Assembly: GCA_003170375.1 (NCBI GenBank)
Contig: PMZN01000097.1
Span: 7,449 to 13,120, forward strand
DNA: 5,672 nucleotides
From: Acidimicrobiaceae bacterium
GTDB taxonomy: Bacteria > Actinomycetota > Acidimicrobiia > Acidimicrobiales > Bog-793
Reading direction: 5' to 3'
The notes under the pieces are model-generated. The model searched no databases and was not told the origin of the DNA. It worked only from the letters and a program-made list of their open reading frames with translations. Below, one piece after another: positions 1 through 5,672 of the stretch. How positions within the stretch are numbered: the first letter of the stretch is position 1; each line of letters opens with the position of its first letter. The position numbers and the translations under genes are program-made.

Positions 1-96
1 CGATCGGGGCTGGCCCGCCCGGCTTGGCTCGCCCAGGCTTTCAGGCCGTCAGGCCATCTCTCGGCTCGAGACCATGAGGATGTTTCGGGCAACGGG

Positions 97-108
97 TACC
101 GTGATGGG
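97..108 (+). promoter_or_regulatory. Candidate -10 element for leaderless dapB transcript
   Basis: TACCGT at 97-102 fits the actinobacterial TANNNT -10 pattern and ends six bases before the dapB ATG at 109, so a normal -10-to-start distance would put the transcript start on or next to the ATG. No purine-rich ribosome binding site lies 5-10 bases upstream of the ATG, which agrees with leaderless translation. I see no good -35 hexamer 16-18 bases upstream, so the call rests on the -10 box and its spacing alone. The short pattern could occur by chance. Confidence 0.4.
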
Positions 109-915
109 ATGTTGCGCGTTGGAGTATTCGGAGCCGCTGGGCACATGGGAGCGGCAATCTGCGCGGCGGTGCTCGGCACCACCGATCTCGAGCTCGTCGT
201 GGCCGTCGACCCCGCTGCGGCGGGCCGACCCCTCGACGAAGTCGCAGCCTTGCACGGCAGTGGGCTCGAGATCGCCCCCTCGCCCGCAGCCGCGAGCGAG
301 GCCGGGGCCGAGGTGATGGTGGACTTCACCGTCGCCGCAGCGGCGCGTGACAATCTCCGATGGTGCGCCGATCACGGGGTTCACGTCGTCTGTGGGACGA
401 CCGGCTTCGACGAGGCCGATCTCGAGGCCCTGCGGACCCGGTTCTCAGGGGATGCGCACGCGATCGTGGCCGCGAACTTCTCGATCGGCGCGGCACTGAT
501 GATGCGCTGCGCAGAGGTTTGCGCCCCGTGGGTCGGTGGCGCGGAGGTTGTCGAGCTTCATCACGACCACAAGCGGGATGCACCCTCAGGGACGTCGCTC
601 GAGACGATCCGCCGGATGCAGGGCGCACGTGACGCGGCGGGTGTGGGCGATTGGGCCCCCGATCCGACCGAGAACGAGCTCGTTCCCGGAGCACGAGGAG
701 GACGAGCCCCAGGAGGCGTGCACGTGCACTCGGTGCGGCTGCCCGGGTTCGTCGCGCACCAGGAGGTGATCTTCGGTTTGCAAGGCGAGACGCTTTCGGT
801 GAGGCACGACTCCTTGGACCGGGCGAGCTTCATGCCCGGCGTGCTCCTGGCGGTGCGCCGGGTCGCCGACCTGGAGGGGCTGACCATCGGGCTCGGGGAT
901 CTGCTCGGACTTTGA
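109..915 (+). CDS. dapB: 4-hydroxy-tetrahydrodipicolinate reductase (DapB)
   Basis: Cytoplasmic enzyme that reduces 4-hydroxy-tetrahydrodipicolinate with NAD(P)H to tetrahydrodipicolinate, the step after DapA in the diaminopimelate/lysine pathway. The 268-residue product has the usual family length. The N-terminal Rossmann fold opens with the dinucleotide-binding motif GAAGHMG (8-14), followed by an acidic residue (D34) after strand 2, where the family reads the cofactor ribose. The VVCGTTGF stretch (93-100) and ANFSIGAALMM (122-132) are conserved family segments. The catalytic signature ELHHDHKRDAPSGT lies at 149-162. H151 and K155 match the catalytic pair known as H159/K163 in the E. coli enzyme, and PSGT (159-162) belongs to the substrate site. 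The C-terminal segment around GFVAHQEVIFG (213-223) closes the fold. ATG 109 is the only ATG or GTG start that keeps the Rossmann motif at its normal distance; the frame stays open to the left edge but holds no other such codon. The gene appears to be transcribed from its own leaderless promoter. Recognition is very secure. Confidence 0.97.
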   Translation: MLRVGVFGAAGHMGAAICAAVLGTTDLELVVAVDPAAAGRPLDEVAALHGSGLEIAPSPAAASEAGAEVMVDFTVAAAARDNLRWCADHGVHVVCGTTGFDEADLEALRTRFSGDAHAIVAANFSIGAALMMRCAEVCAPWVGGAEVVELHHDHKRDAPSGTSLETIRRMQGARDAAGVGDWAPDPTENELVPGARGGRAPGGVHVHSVRLPGFVAHQEVIFGLQGETLSVRHDSLDRASFMPGVLLAVRRVADLEGLTIGLGDLLGL

Positions 916-984
916 GGGTTCGTTGCCCCGGGGATCGACAGCAGCCTCTCGGCCACCGGCTCCGGCGAAGTTGGGAATTGGACC

Positions 985-995
985 GGTTCCGAACC
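985..995. repeat. Short inverted repeat in the dapB-dapA gap
   Basis: GGTTC (985-989) and GAACC (991-995) form five-base arms around a single central C, directly upstream of the -10-like box at 1006. The arrangement could be a small operator or chance in a G/C-rich gap. It is not an actinobacterial LexA box, because the half-sites are in the opposite order (GTTC then GAAC). The loop is too short for an RNA hairpin, and no T-run follows, so it is not a terminator. Confidence 0.2.
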
Positions 996-1005
996 CGCAT
1001 GCTGC

Positions 1006-1011
1006 TAACTT
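1006..1011 (+). promoter_or_regulatory. Weak -10-like box upstream of dapA
   Basis: TAACTT matches TANNNT and lies 24 bases before the dapA ATG, leaving room for a short leader carrying the AAGG ribosome binding site at 1024-1027. The nearest -35-like hexamer, TTGGAC at 978-983, is 22 bases away, which is too far for a standard sigma-A type promoter. dapA may therefore have its own weak promoter or be read through from dapB. Confidence 0.25.
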
Positions 1012-1035
1012 TCGATCCGTGACAAGGCCGCGACC

Positions 1036-1986
1036 ATGGTGACGGCGGCCAGACGCGCCGGACGGTTCGGCGCAGTGGTGACCGCCATGGCGACCCCGTT
1101 CGATGCCGACGGGCGGCTTGACATCGGCGGGGCGGTGACTCTCGCCCGCTATCTGGTCGACAACGGGAGTGACGGGCTCCTCGTGACCGGCACCACCGGC
1201 GAAGGGCCGACCCTGAGCGACTCGGAGCGCACACAGCTCTGGGCGGCCGTGGCGCGCGGGGTCACGGTGCCGGTGATCGCCGGCTCGGGGACCAACGACA
1301 CGGCCCACTCCGTCGAGCTCACGCGGGTGGCTACCGAGGCCGGCGCGGCCGGGATTCTCGCCGTCACGCCTTACTACAACCGCCCGTCCCAAGGCGGAAT
1401 CGCCGCCCACTTCGCCGCCGTCGCCGCCGCGACGTCGCTCCCGGTCCTCGTCTACGACATCCCGGTGCGCACCGGCCGCAAGGTTGCCCTCGACACGATG
1501 TTGCAGCTCGTCCATGATTTTCCGAACATCGTCGGCGTGAAGGACGCGTGTGCTGACCCGGCCGGTGCCGCGAGGCTCATGGCCAGGGCTGGAGCAGGGT
1601 TCGACTGCTACAGCGGCGACGACTCGCTGACCCTTCCACTGCTCGCGGTGGGCGCGGTCGGTGTCGTGAGCGTGGCGTCGCACTGGGTCGGCAAGGAACT
1701 GGGGGAGATGGTCAGGCTCTACCTGGAAGGTGACGTCGAAGGCGCTCGGGAGCTGAACGCGGCCTTGATCGACGCGGTCTCGTTCCAGTCCAGCGACGAA
1801 GCGCCGAACCCGCTGCCGGCCAAGGCCGTGCTCCGCGCACAGGGACTTCCGGCAGGCGAGTGCCGCCTTCCGATGGGGCCTGCCCCGGACTGGCTCGAGC
1901 CCAAGGCGGGCTCCATGCTGGCCAACTTGGACTTGTGGCGCTCGAGCCGCCCAGCTCGGGCCGGGGTGACGAGCGCGAATGCCTGA
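1036..1986 (+). CDS. dapA: 4-hydroxy-tetrahydrodipicolinate synthase (DapA)
   Basis: Cytoplasmic class I aldolase that condenses pyruvate with L-aspartate semialdehyde, the first committed step towards diaminopimelate and lysine. The 316 residues form one (beta/alpha)8 barrel plus a C-terminal helical part, slightly longer than the roughly 290-300 usual for the family because of short tails at both ends. Visible active-site elements are GTTGE (52-56, T53/T54), VTPYYNRPSQGG (110-121, Y114), VYDIPVRTG (139-147, Y140 and substrate-binding R145) and GVKDA (167-171), with K169 as the Schiff-base lysine. Together the tyrosines, the arginine and the second threonine separate true DapA from related lyases. 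NPLPAKAVL (258-266) is the conserved C-terminal segment. ATG 1036 has AAGG at 1024-1027 with an eight-base spacer; a GTG follows as codon 2. An in-frame TAA at 1006-1008 limits any upstream extension. The 3' end overlaps rnj by 8 bases. Residues at the known lysine-inhibition site differ from the E. coli type, suggesting weak feedback control. Confidence 0.97.
   Translation: MVTAARRAGRFGAVVTAMATPFDADGRLDIGGAVTLARYLVDNGSDGLLVTGTTGEGPTLSDSERTQLWAAVARGVTVPVIAGSGTNDTAHSVELTRVATEAGAAGILAVTPYYNRPSQGGIAAHFAAVAAATSLPVLVYDIPVRTGRKVALDTMLQLVHDFPNIVGVKDACADPAGAARLMARAGAGFDCYSGDDSLTLPLLAVGAVGVVSVASHWVGKELGEMVRLYLEGDVEGARELNAALIDAVSFQSSDEAPNPLPAKAVLRAQGLPAGECRLPMGPAPDWLEPKAGSMLANLDLWRSSRPARAGVTSANA
1963..1969 (+). 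promoter_or_regulatory. Ribosome binding site for rnj inside dapA
   Basis: GGGGTGA at 1963-1969 includes GGTGA, which is complementary to the 16S rRNA 3' end, and leaves nine bases before the rnj ATG at 1979. It lies wholly within the last codons of dapA. Ribosomes finishing dapA at 1986 therefore stop just past the rnj start, an arrangement that favours translational coupling and supports the choice of ATG 1979. Confidence 0.6.
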
Positions 1987-3640
1987 AGCGGTCCGAATCT
2001 CCTTCCTGGGCGGGCTGGGAGAGATCGGTCGCAACTGCGCGGTCGTCGAGCAGGCAGGCCGCCTTGTCGTTCTCGACTGCGGGGTGATGTTCCCCAATCC
2101 GGAAATGCCCGGCGTCGACCTGGTGCTGCCAGATTTCACCTTCCTCCGCGAGCGCGCGGACGACGTCGACGGGATCGTGCTCACCCACGGGCACGAGGAC
2201 CATGTCGGGGCGCTTGCGTACCTCATGCGCGACGTCGACGCGCCGATCTACGGCTCGGGCCTGACCCTCGGGTTCGCTCGCAACCGGCTTGACGAGGCGG
2301 GGCTCGGTCAGAAGGCACCGTTGGTGGAGGTGCGCGACGGCGAGCGGCGCAAGATCGGCCCGTTCGAGGTGGAGTTCATCCCGGTGACGCACTCGGTGCC
2401 GAGTGGCTTCGCCGTTGCCTTCCACACCGCGCAGGGCGTTGTGCTCCACAGCGGTGACTTCAAGCTGGATCTGACACCGGTGGACGGGCGCAGGACGGAT
2501 CTCGCCCGGATCGGGCAGATCGCCGCCACCGAAGGTATCCGCCTCCTGCTCGCGGACTCGACGAACGCGGAGCTGCCGGGCTACACGGGCAGCGAGAGCG
2601 CTGTCGGCGAGTCACTCCGCAGGATCTTCCTCGCGCAACGGGGCCGTCGAATCGTGGTGGCCTGTTTCGCGAGCCACGTGCACCGCATCCAGCAGCTGGC
2701 CGACGCCGCGATCGCGAGCGGCCGCAAGGTGGCGCTTCTCGGCCGCTCGATGCTGAAGAACGTCGGCATCGCCCGCGATCTCGGAATGCTGACGATCCCG
2801 GATCGTTGCTTCGCCGACATCGAGACGATAGGCGACCACAACCCAGGCGAGATCTGCGTCATCTCGACAGGTTCCCAGGGCGAGCCGATGTCCGCGCTGG
2901 CTCAGATGGCATCGGGCGAGAGCCGGTGGCTGCACATCGAGGAAGGCGACGTCGTAGTTCTCAGCTCGCACGCGATCCCCGGCAACGAGTGGGCGGTCGC
3001 GAAGGTGATGGACGGTCTGGCGCGCCGGGGCGCGGAGGTGATCCATGCCGGCGTCGCTCACGTGCACGAGAGCGGTCACGCCCGCCAGGGCGAGCTGGCC
3101 ACCCTGCTCTCGATCGCGCGGCCGCGCAGCTTCGTGCCCGTGCACGGCGAGTACCGCATGCTGGTACGCCACTCCCGTCTCGCGATCGAGATGGGTGTCG
3201 CGCCCGACGAGGTCCTCATCTGCGAGGACGGCGATGTCGTGCAGCTCGGCGACGAGGGGATCGACTTCGCGGGAGAGGTGTCTGCTGCACACGTCTTCGT
3301 CGACGGAATCGTCGGCGACGTGGGCGTCGGGGTGTTGCGCGACCGCCGTGTGCTCGCAGAAGAAGGTGTCGTTGTCGCCGTTGTCACCGTCGACGGCCGC
3401 AGCGGAGAGCTGGTTGGCATCCCGGAGATCGTCAGCCGTGGCTTTCTCGACGAGCCCGGCGCCGAGTCGGTCGTCGAAGAGTTGCGCTCCGCGTTGGTGA
3501 AGGCGATCGAGGTCTCCGTAGGCGAGGGTGGGCAGGACCCGGACGCTCTCCGCCGGGTGGTCCGCCGGACGGTCGGACGCATCGTGAGCGATCGCACACG
3601 GCGCAGGCCGATGATCGTTCCGCTTGTCATCGAGGCCTGA
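1979..3640 (+). CDS. rnj: Ribonuclease J
   Basis: Metallo-beta-lactamase/beta-CASP ribonuclease with 5'-to-3' exonuclease and endonuclease activity in mRNA decay and rRNA maturation, typical of bacteria that rely on RNase J. At 553 residues it has the family's usual length. The N-terminal half carries GGLGEIGRN (11-19), the zinc motif HGHEDH (70-75, residues H70, H72, D74, H75), the later ligands H138 (VTHS) and D160 (HSGDFKLD, 157-164), and the beta-CASP opening DSTNAE (193-198). FASHVHR (230-236), STGSQGEPMSAL (296-307), HESGHA (363-368) and PVHGEYR (387-393) complete the active-site and RNA-binding signatures. The C-terminal domain ends in the family-like segment DRTRRRPMIVPLVIEA (538-553). 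No expected metal ligand is missing. The start overlaps the dapA end by 8 bases and is served by the site at 1963-1969. Only one RNase J gene lies in this window; a paralogue elsewhere cannot be excluded. Confidence 0.97.
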   Translation: MPEAVRISFLGGLGEIGRNCAVVEQAGRLVVLDCGVMFPNPEMPGVDLVLPDFTFLRERADDVDGIVLTHGHEDHVGALAYLMRDVDAPIYGSGLTLGFARNRLDEAGLGQKAPLVEVRDGERRKIGPFEVEFIPVTHSVPSGFAVAFHTAQGVVLHSGDFKLDLTPVDGRRTDLARIGQIAATEGIRLLLADSTNAELPGYTGSESAVGESLRRIFLAQRGRRIVVACFASHVHRIQQLADAAIASGRKVALLGRSMLKNVGIARDLGMLTIPDRCFADIETIGDHNPGEICVISTGSQGEPMSALAQMASGESRWLHIEEGDVVVLSSHAIPGNEWAVAKVMDGLARRGAEVIHAGVAHVHESGHARQGELATLLSIARPRSFVPVHGEYRMLVRHSRLAIEMGVAPDEVLICEDGDVVQLGDEGIDFAGEVSAAHVFVDGIVGDVGVGVLRDRRVLAEEGVVVAVVTVDGRSGELVGIPEIVSRGFLDEPGAESVVEELRSALVKAIEVSVGEGGQDPDALRRVVRRTVGRIVSDRTRRRPMIVPLVIEA

Positions 3641-3675
3641 GCAGGGACTTCCCTTACCAGACGGTTCCGGGATCA

Positions 3676-3704
3676 CTGTCACCGGGAGTGGCTGGTGTTA
3701 GCGT
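3676..3704 (+). promoter_or_regulatory. Candidate promoter for ftsK
   Basis: CTGTCA at 3676-3681 matches four of six bases of the TTGACA -35 consensus, and TAGCGT at 3699-3704 fits TANNNT, with an ideal 17-base spacer. A start 7-8 bases after the -10 would fall at about 3711-3712, only three or four bases before GTG 3715, so the message would be essentially leaderless. A five-base hairpin at 3643-3654 just after rnj has a two-base loop and no T-run, so I do not call a terminator; read-through from rnj is possible. Confidence 0.45.
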
Positions 3705-3714
3705 TGTGCTCATC

Positions 3715-5672
3715 GTGGCAGTGTCTCGTCGTATCATCTCCGGCCAATCCGGTGCCTCCCGCGATGCTCCGACCAGGCGGAAGCCCGCCGGTTCCACGCG
3801 GGCAGGGGCTGCGCCGAAAGCGGGCGTGAGACCGCAGCTCACCAAGGTCCCTGCCGCGCGCAAGGGCACCGGCCGCGCGCGGGCACGCCGGAAGACGACT
3901 GCGCTCGGGCGCGGCGCCGGGCGGCTGGTCGACCTCGTCGCGGCGCCCTCGGAGGAGTCCTGGGGCTGGGCGTTCCTGCTCGTCGGTGTCCTCGCCGCGC
4001 TTGGGCTCTATTTCAACCTGCTCGGGCCGGCAGGGCACTTTCTCCGAGCGGGGAGCGCGCGGGGCTTCGGCTGGGGGGCTGACGTGGCGCCGGCTGCGCT
4101 CGCGGTCGGCGGCGCCATCCTCCTCGCGGGACGCGCCCGACGCGGCCTTGGAGGAGTCCTCGCAGCCCTCGTGCTCCTGCTGGTCGTGTCCGCCGGCCTT
4201 GCTGACCTGGCGGCGGCCTCACCTGGGACCTCGGCAGCCTGGCGCCAGCTCGGGGGCGCAGGTGGCATCGTCGGTGCCGGCGCCGGCGGCGGGCTCTCGA
4301 GGATCGTCGGCGTCGCCGGAGCCTCCGTTGTGCTCGGCGCCGTTGCCATCGCGGCGATCTGCGGGCTGCTCGGCATGCCCCTGCTCGCCGTCATACGGGT
4401 GGTCGGCCGAGGTCTTGGCGCCGCCGGGCGCTGGACGGGCAGGCTTTTGCGCGACTGGATGGCCGCGATGCGCGTTCAACCGCTCGAGCAGCGGCCAGCA
4501 GCTGTGGGGACCGGAAATGGCGACACCGACGGTTTCGGCGTCTGGCCGGCCAATGCCGGGGGGGCCGCGCCCGGGGCCGGCCACGTGTCGGTTCTGTCCG
4601 GAGTGCCGGACGGGGATCAAGCCGGCAGTGCAGTGGAGGCTGCCGAGGTTGCCGCTGTGGAGACTCGCGTGGGACTGGCAGATGCGGTGGTCGTCGGCGC
4701 CGAGCCGTCCGGTGGAGACGTGCTCCGCGCCGCGACCGTCGCAGGAAAGGCTGAGCAGCTCAGTCTGCCGGTTGCTCCCACATCCGGCTCGTGGAAGCTC
4801 CCGCCGCTGAAGCTTCTCAAGCGGAGCAAGGAACAGGATCTCGACCGGAAGGGGATCGAAGAGCGCGGTCGCGTGCTCGAGCGTGCCCTCGCCGGCCATG
4901 GCGTCGAGACGCACCTGGTCGGCTACACGGTGGGACCGACGGTGACCCGTTTCGAGCTCGAGCTCGGCGCTGGCGTGAAGGTGGCGCGGGTGACCACCCT
5001 CGCGAAGGACATCGCGTATGCCATGGCTTCACCTGATGTGCGGATCCTCGCCCCGATCCCAGGCCGGTCGGCGATCGGTGTCGAGGTGCCCAACCGTGAC
5101 AGGCAGCTCGTCACTCTCGGCAGCGTGCTGCAGTCGATCGAGGCCCAGAGATCGACACATCCGCTCGAGGTCGCGTTCGGCAGGGACATCGCCGGCCGCC
5201 CCGTGATGGTGAACCTCGCCGAGATGCCACACCTGCTGATCGCAGGGGCCACCGGAGCCGGCAAGTCGTCGTGCATCAACTCGGTGATCACCTCGATCCT
5301 GATGAGAGCCACCCCCGACGAGGTCCGCCTCATCCTCGTCGACCCGAAACGAGTAGAGCTCGGCCATTACAACGGCCTTCCCCACCTGCTCACCCAGGTC
5401 GTGGTCAACCCGAAACGGGCCGCCAACGCGCTCTCCTGGGCCGTGACCGAGATGGAGCGCCGCTACGACCTGCTCGCCGAATGCGGCATGCGCGACATCA
5501 CCGGCTACAACGCCGCGGTCGACCGTGGGGAGCTCGACGGCGGGGCGCTTGCGGGCCTTCGGACGCCGAGCGCGGCCGACAGGGCGGGGCTGCTCGCCGA
5601 GCTCGCGCTCGCCGGCGCCGGCCTTGCCGGCAGCGATCTCGTCGACGAGACCGATCTCGCCGAGTCCCATCT
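3715..5672 (+). CDS. ftsK: DNA translocase FtsK/SpoIIIE family (3' truncated by window edge)
   Basis: Membrane-anchored, ATP-driven double-stranded DNA pump that clears and segregates the chromosome at the division septum. About 652 residues are visible, with no stop before the edge. In order: a basic cytoplasmic N-terminus (1-80, rich in R, K, A and G), four hydrophobic segments near 84-103, 124-140, 144-166 and 198-227, a low-complexity linker (about 245-358), then the motor. The motor's alpha part starts near SWKLPPLKLLKR (359-370). Its beta part contains Walker A GATGAGKS (511-518, K517), DPKRVEL (543-549) and ERRYDLLAE (581-589). Walker B and the DNA-reading gamma domain lie beyond the window. 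After GYN (597-599) a long Ala/Leu/Gly-rich stretch replaces the usual quick approach to Walker B. The start is uncertain: in-frame GTGs occur at 3688, 3706, 3715 and 3721, and none has a good ribosome binding site. I chose 3715 because it best fits the promoter at 3676-3704. The frame is intact throughout. Family assignment is secure; the exact start is not. Confidence 0.93.
   Translation, partial: MAVSRRIISGQSGASRDAPTRRKPAGSTRAGAAPKAGVRPQLTKVPAARKGTGRARARRKTTALGRGAGRLVDLVAAPSEESWGWAFLLVGVLAALGLYFNLLGPAGHFLRAGSARGFGWGADVAPAALAVGGAILLAGRARRGLGGVLAALVLLLVVSAGLADLAAASPGTSAAWRQLGGAGGIVGAGAGGGLSRIVGVAGASVVLGAVAIAAICGLLGMPLLAVIRVVGRGLGAAGRWTGRLLRDWMAAMRVQPLEQRPAAVGTGNGDTDGFGVWPANAGGAAPGAGHVSVLSGVPDGDQAGSAVEAAEVAAVETRVGLADAVVVGAEPSGGDVLRAATVAGKAEQLSLPVAPTSGSWKLPPLKLLKRSKEQDLDRKGIEERGRVLERALAGHGVETHLVGYTVGPTVTRFELELGAGVKVARVTTLAKDIAYAMASPDVRILAPIPGRSAIGVEVPNRDRQLVTLGSVLQSIEAQRSTHPLEVAFGRDIAGRPVMVNLAEMPHLLIAGATGAGKSSCINSVITSILMRATPDEVRLILVDPKRVELGHYNGLPHLLTQVVVNPKRAANALSWAVTEMERRYDLLAECGMRDITGYNAAVDRGELDGGALAGLRTPSAADRAGLLAELALAGAGLAGSDLVDETDLAESH

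Noticed and set aside
41..55. Tandem TCAGGCC copies at 41-47 and 49-55
   Set aside because: Only two seven-base copies in G/C-rich DNA; too short to call a repeat element.
1..77. Possible C-terminal tail of an upstream gene, open in the third frame and ending at TGA 75-77
   Set aside because: The roughly 24 residues are Gly/Pro-rich with no recognisable motif, and another frame is equally open. There is too little sequence to support a gene.
916..1035. A lysine riboswitch or other structured leader before dapA
   Set aside because: The 120-base gap is too short for a lysine riboswitch and shows no long helices or terminator by eye.
586..2226. A 546-codon open frame on the minus strand across dapB, dapA and the start of rnj
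   Set aside because: It runs antisense to three genes with clear family motifs, has no recognisable domain, and is rich in Arg, Pro, Gly and His as expected from reverse reading of G/C-rich codons.
3643..3654. AGGGA-CT-TCCCT inverted repeat after rnj as a terminator
   Set aside because: The stem is five base pairs with a two-base loop and no T-run follows, so it is unlikely to end transcription.
2612..3682. A 356-codon minus-strand frame opposite rnj
   Set aside because: It is the antisense shadow of rnj, whose catalytic motifs are all intact on the plus strand. It has no start context or domain of its own.
3986..4810. A 274-codon plus-strand frame inside ftsK
   Set aside because: It lies in the wrong frame relative to the membrane segments and linker of FtsK and encodes a Ser/Pro/Arg-rich sequence typical of a frame-shifted shadow.
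5632..5652. SDLVDETDL near the right edge as Walker B of FtsK
   Set aside because: The acidic pair is not preceded by the hydrophobic strand, and the following residues do not match the usual LADLM-like continuation.
5029..5670. A 213-codon minus-strand frame opposite the FtsK motor
   Set aside because: The plus strand here encodes Walker A and other invariant FtsK motifs, so the reverse frame is a shadow.

Overview
This window looks like an ordinary chromosomal segment from a high-G+C Gram-positive bacterium of the phylum Actinomycetota. An acidimicrobial or related lineage is possible but unproven. The support is the strong G/C bias at third codon positions, GTG starts, TANNNT-type -10 elements placed directly before start codons, and the gene order dapB - dapA - rnj - ftsK, which is a known actinobacterial neighbourhood. 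Three complete genes and one gene cut by the right edge all read left to right. I see no RNA gene, mobile element, CRISPR array or long repeat.

Region by region: positions 1-108 hold no supported gene, but end in a -10-like element just before dapB. Positions 109-915 are dapB (4-hydroxy-tetrahydrodipicolinate reductase). Positions 916-1035 are a 120-base gap with a small inverted repeat, a weak -10-like box and the dapA ribosome binding site. Positions 1036-1986 are dapA (4-hydroxy-tetrahydrodipicolinate synthase), which overlaps rnj (1979-3640, ribonuclease J) by 8 bases. Positions 3641-3714 are a short gap with the best promoter candidate in the window. From 3715 to the right edge runs a large FtsK/SpoIIIE-type DNA translocase, truncated after the Walker A region and before Walker B.

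How the genes work together: DapA makes the cyclic intermediate that DapB reduces. These are the first two steps of the diaminopimelate/lysine branch from aspartate semialdehyde, feeding both protein synthesis and peptidoglycan. RNase J (RNA decay and maturation) is translationally coupled to DapA but has no metabolic link to it. FtsK anchors at the division septum and pumps chromosomal DNA. The cluster therefore joins cell-wall precursor supply, RNA turnover and division-linked chromosome segregation.

I did not find a convincing undescribed system. The points worth a second look are modest: apparent leaderless starts for dapB and ftsK against Shine-Dalgarno starts for dapA and rnj, substitutions in the lysine-feedback site of DapA, a long insertion before Walker B in FtsK, and the absence of thyX next to dapA.
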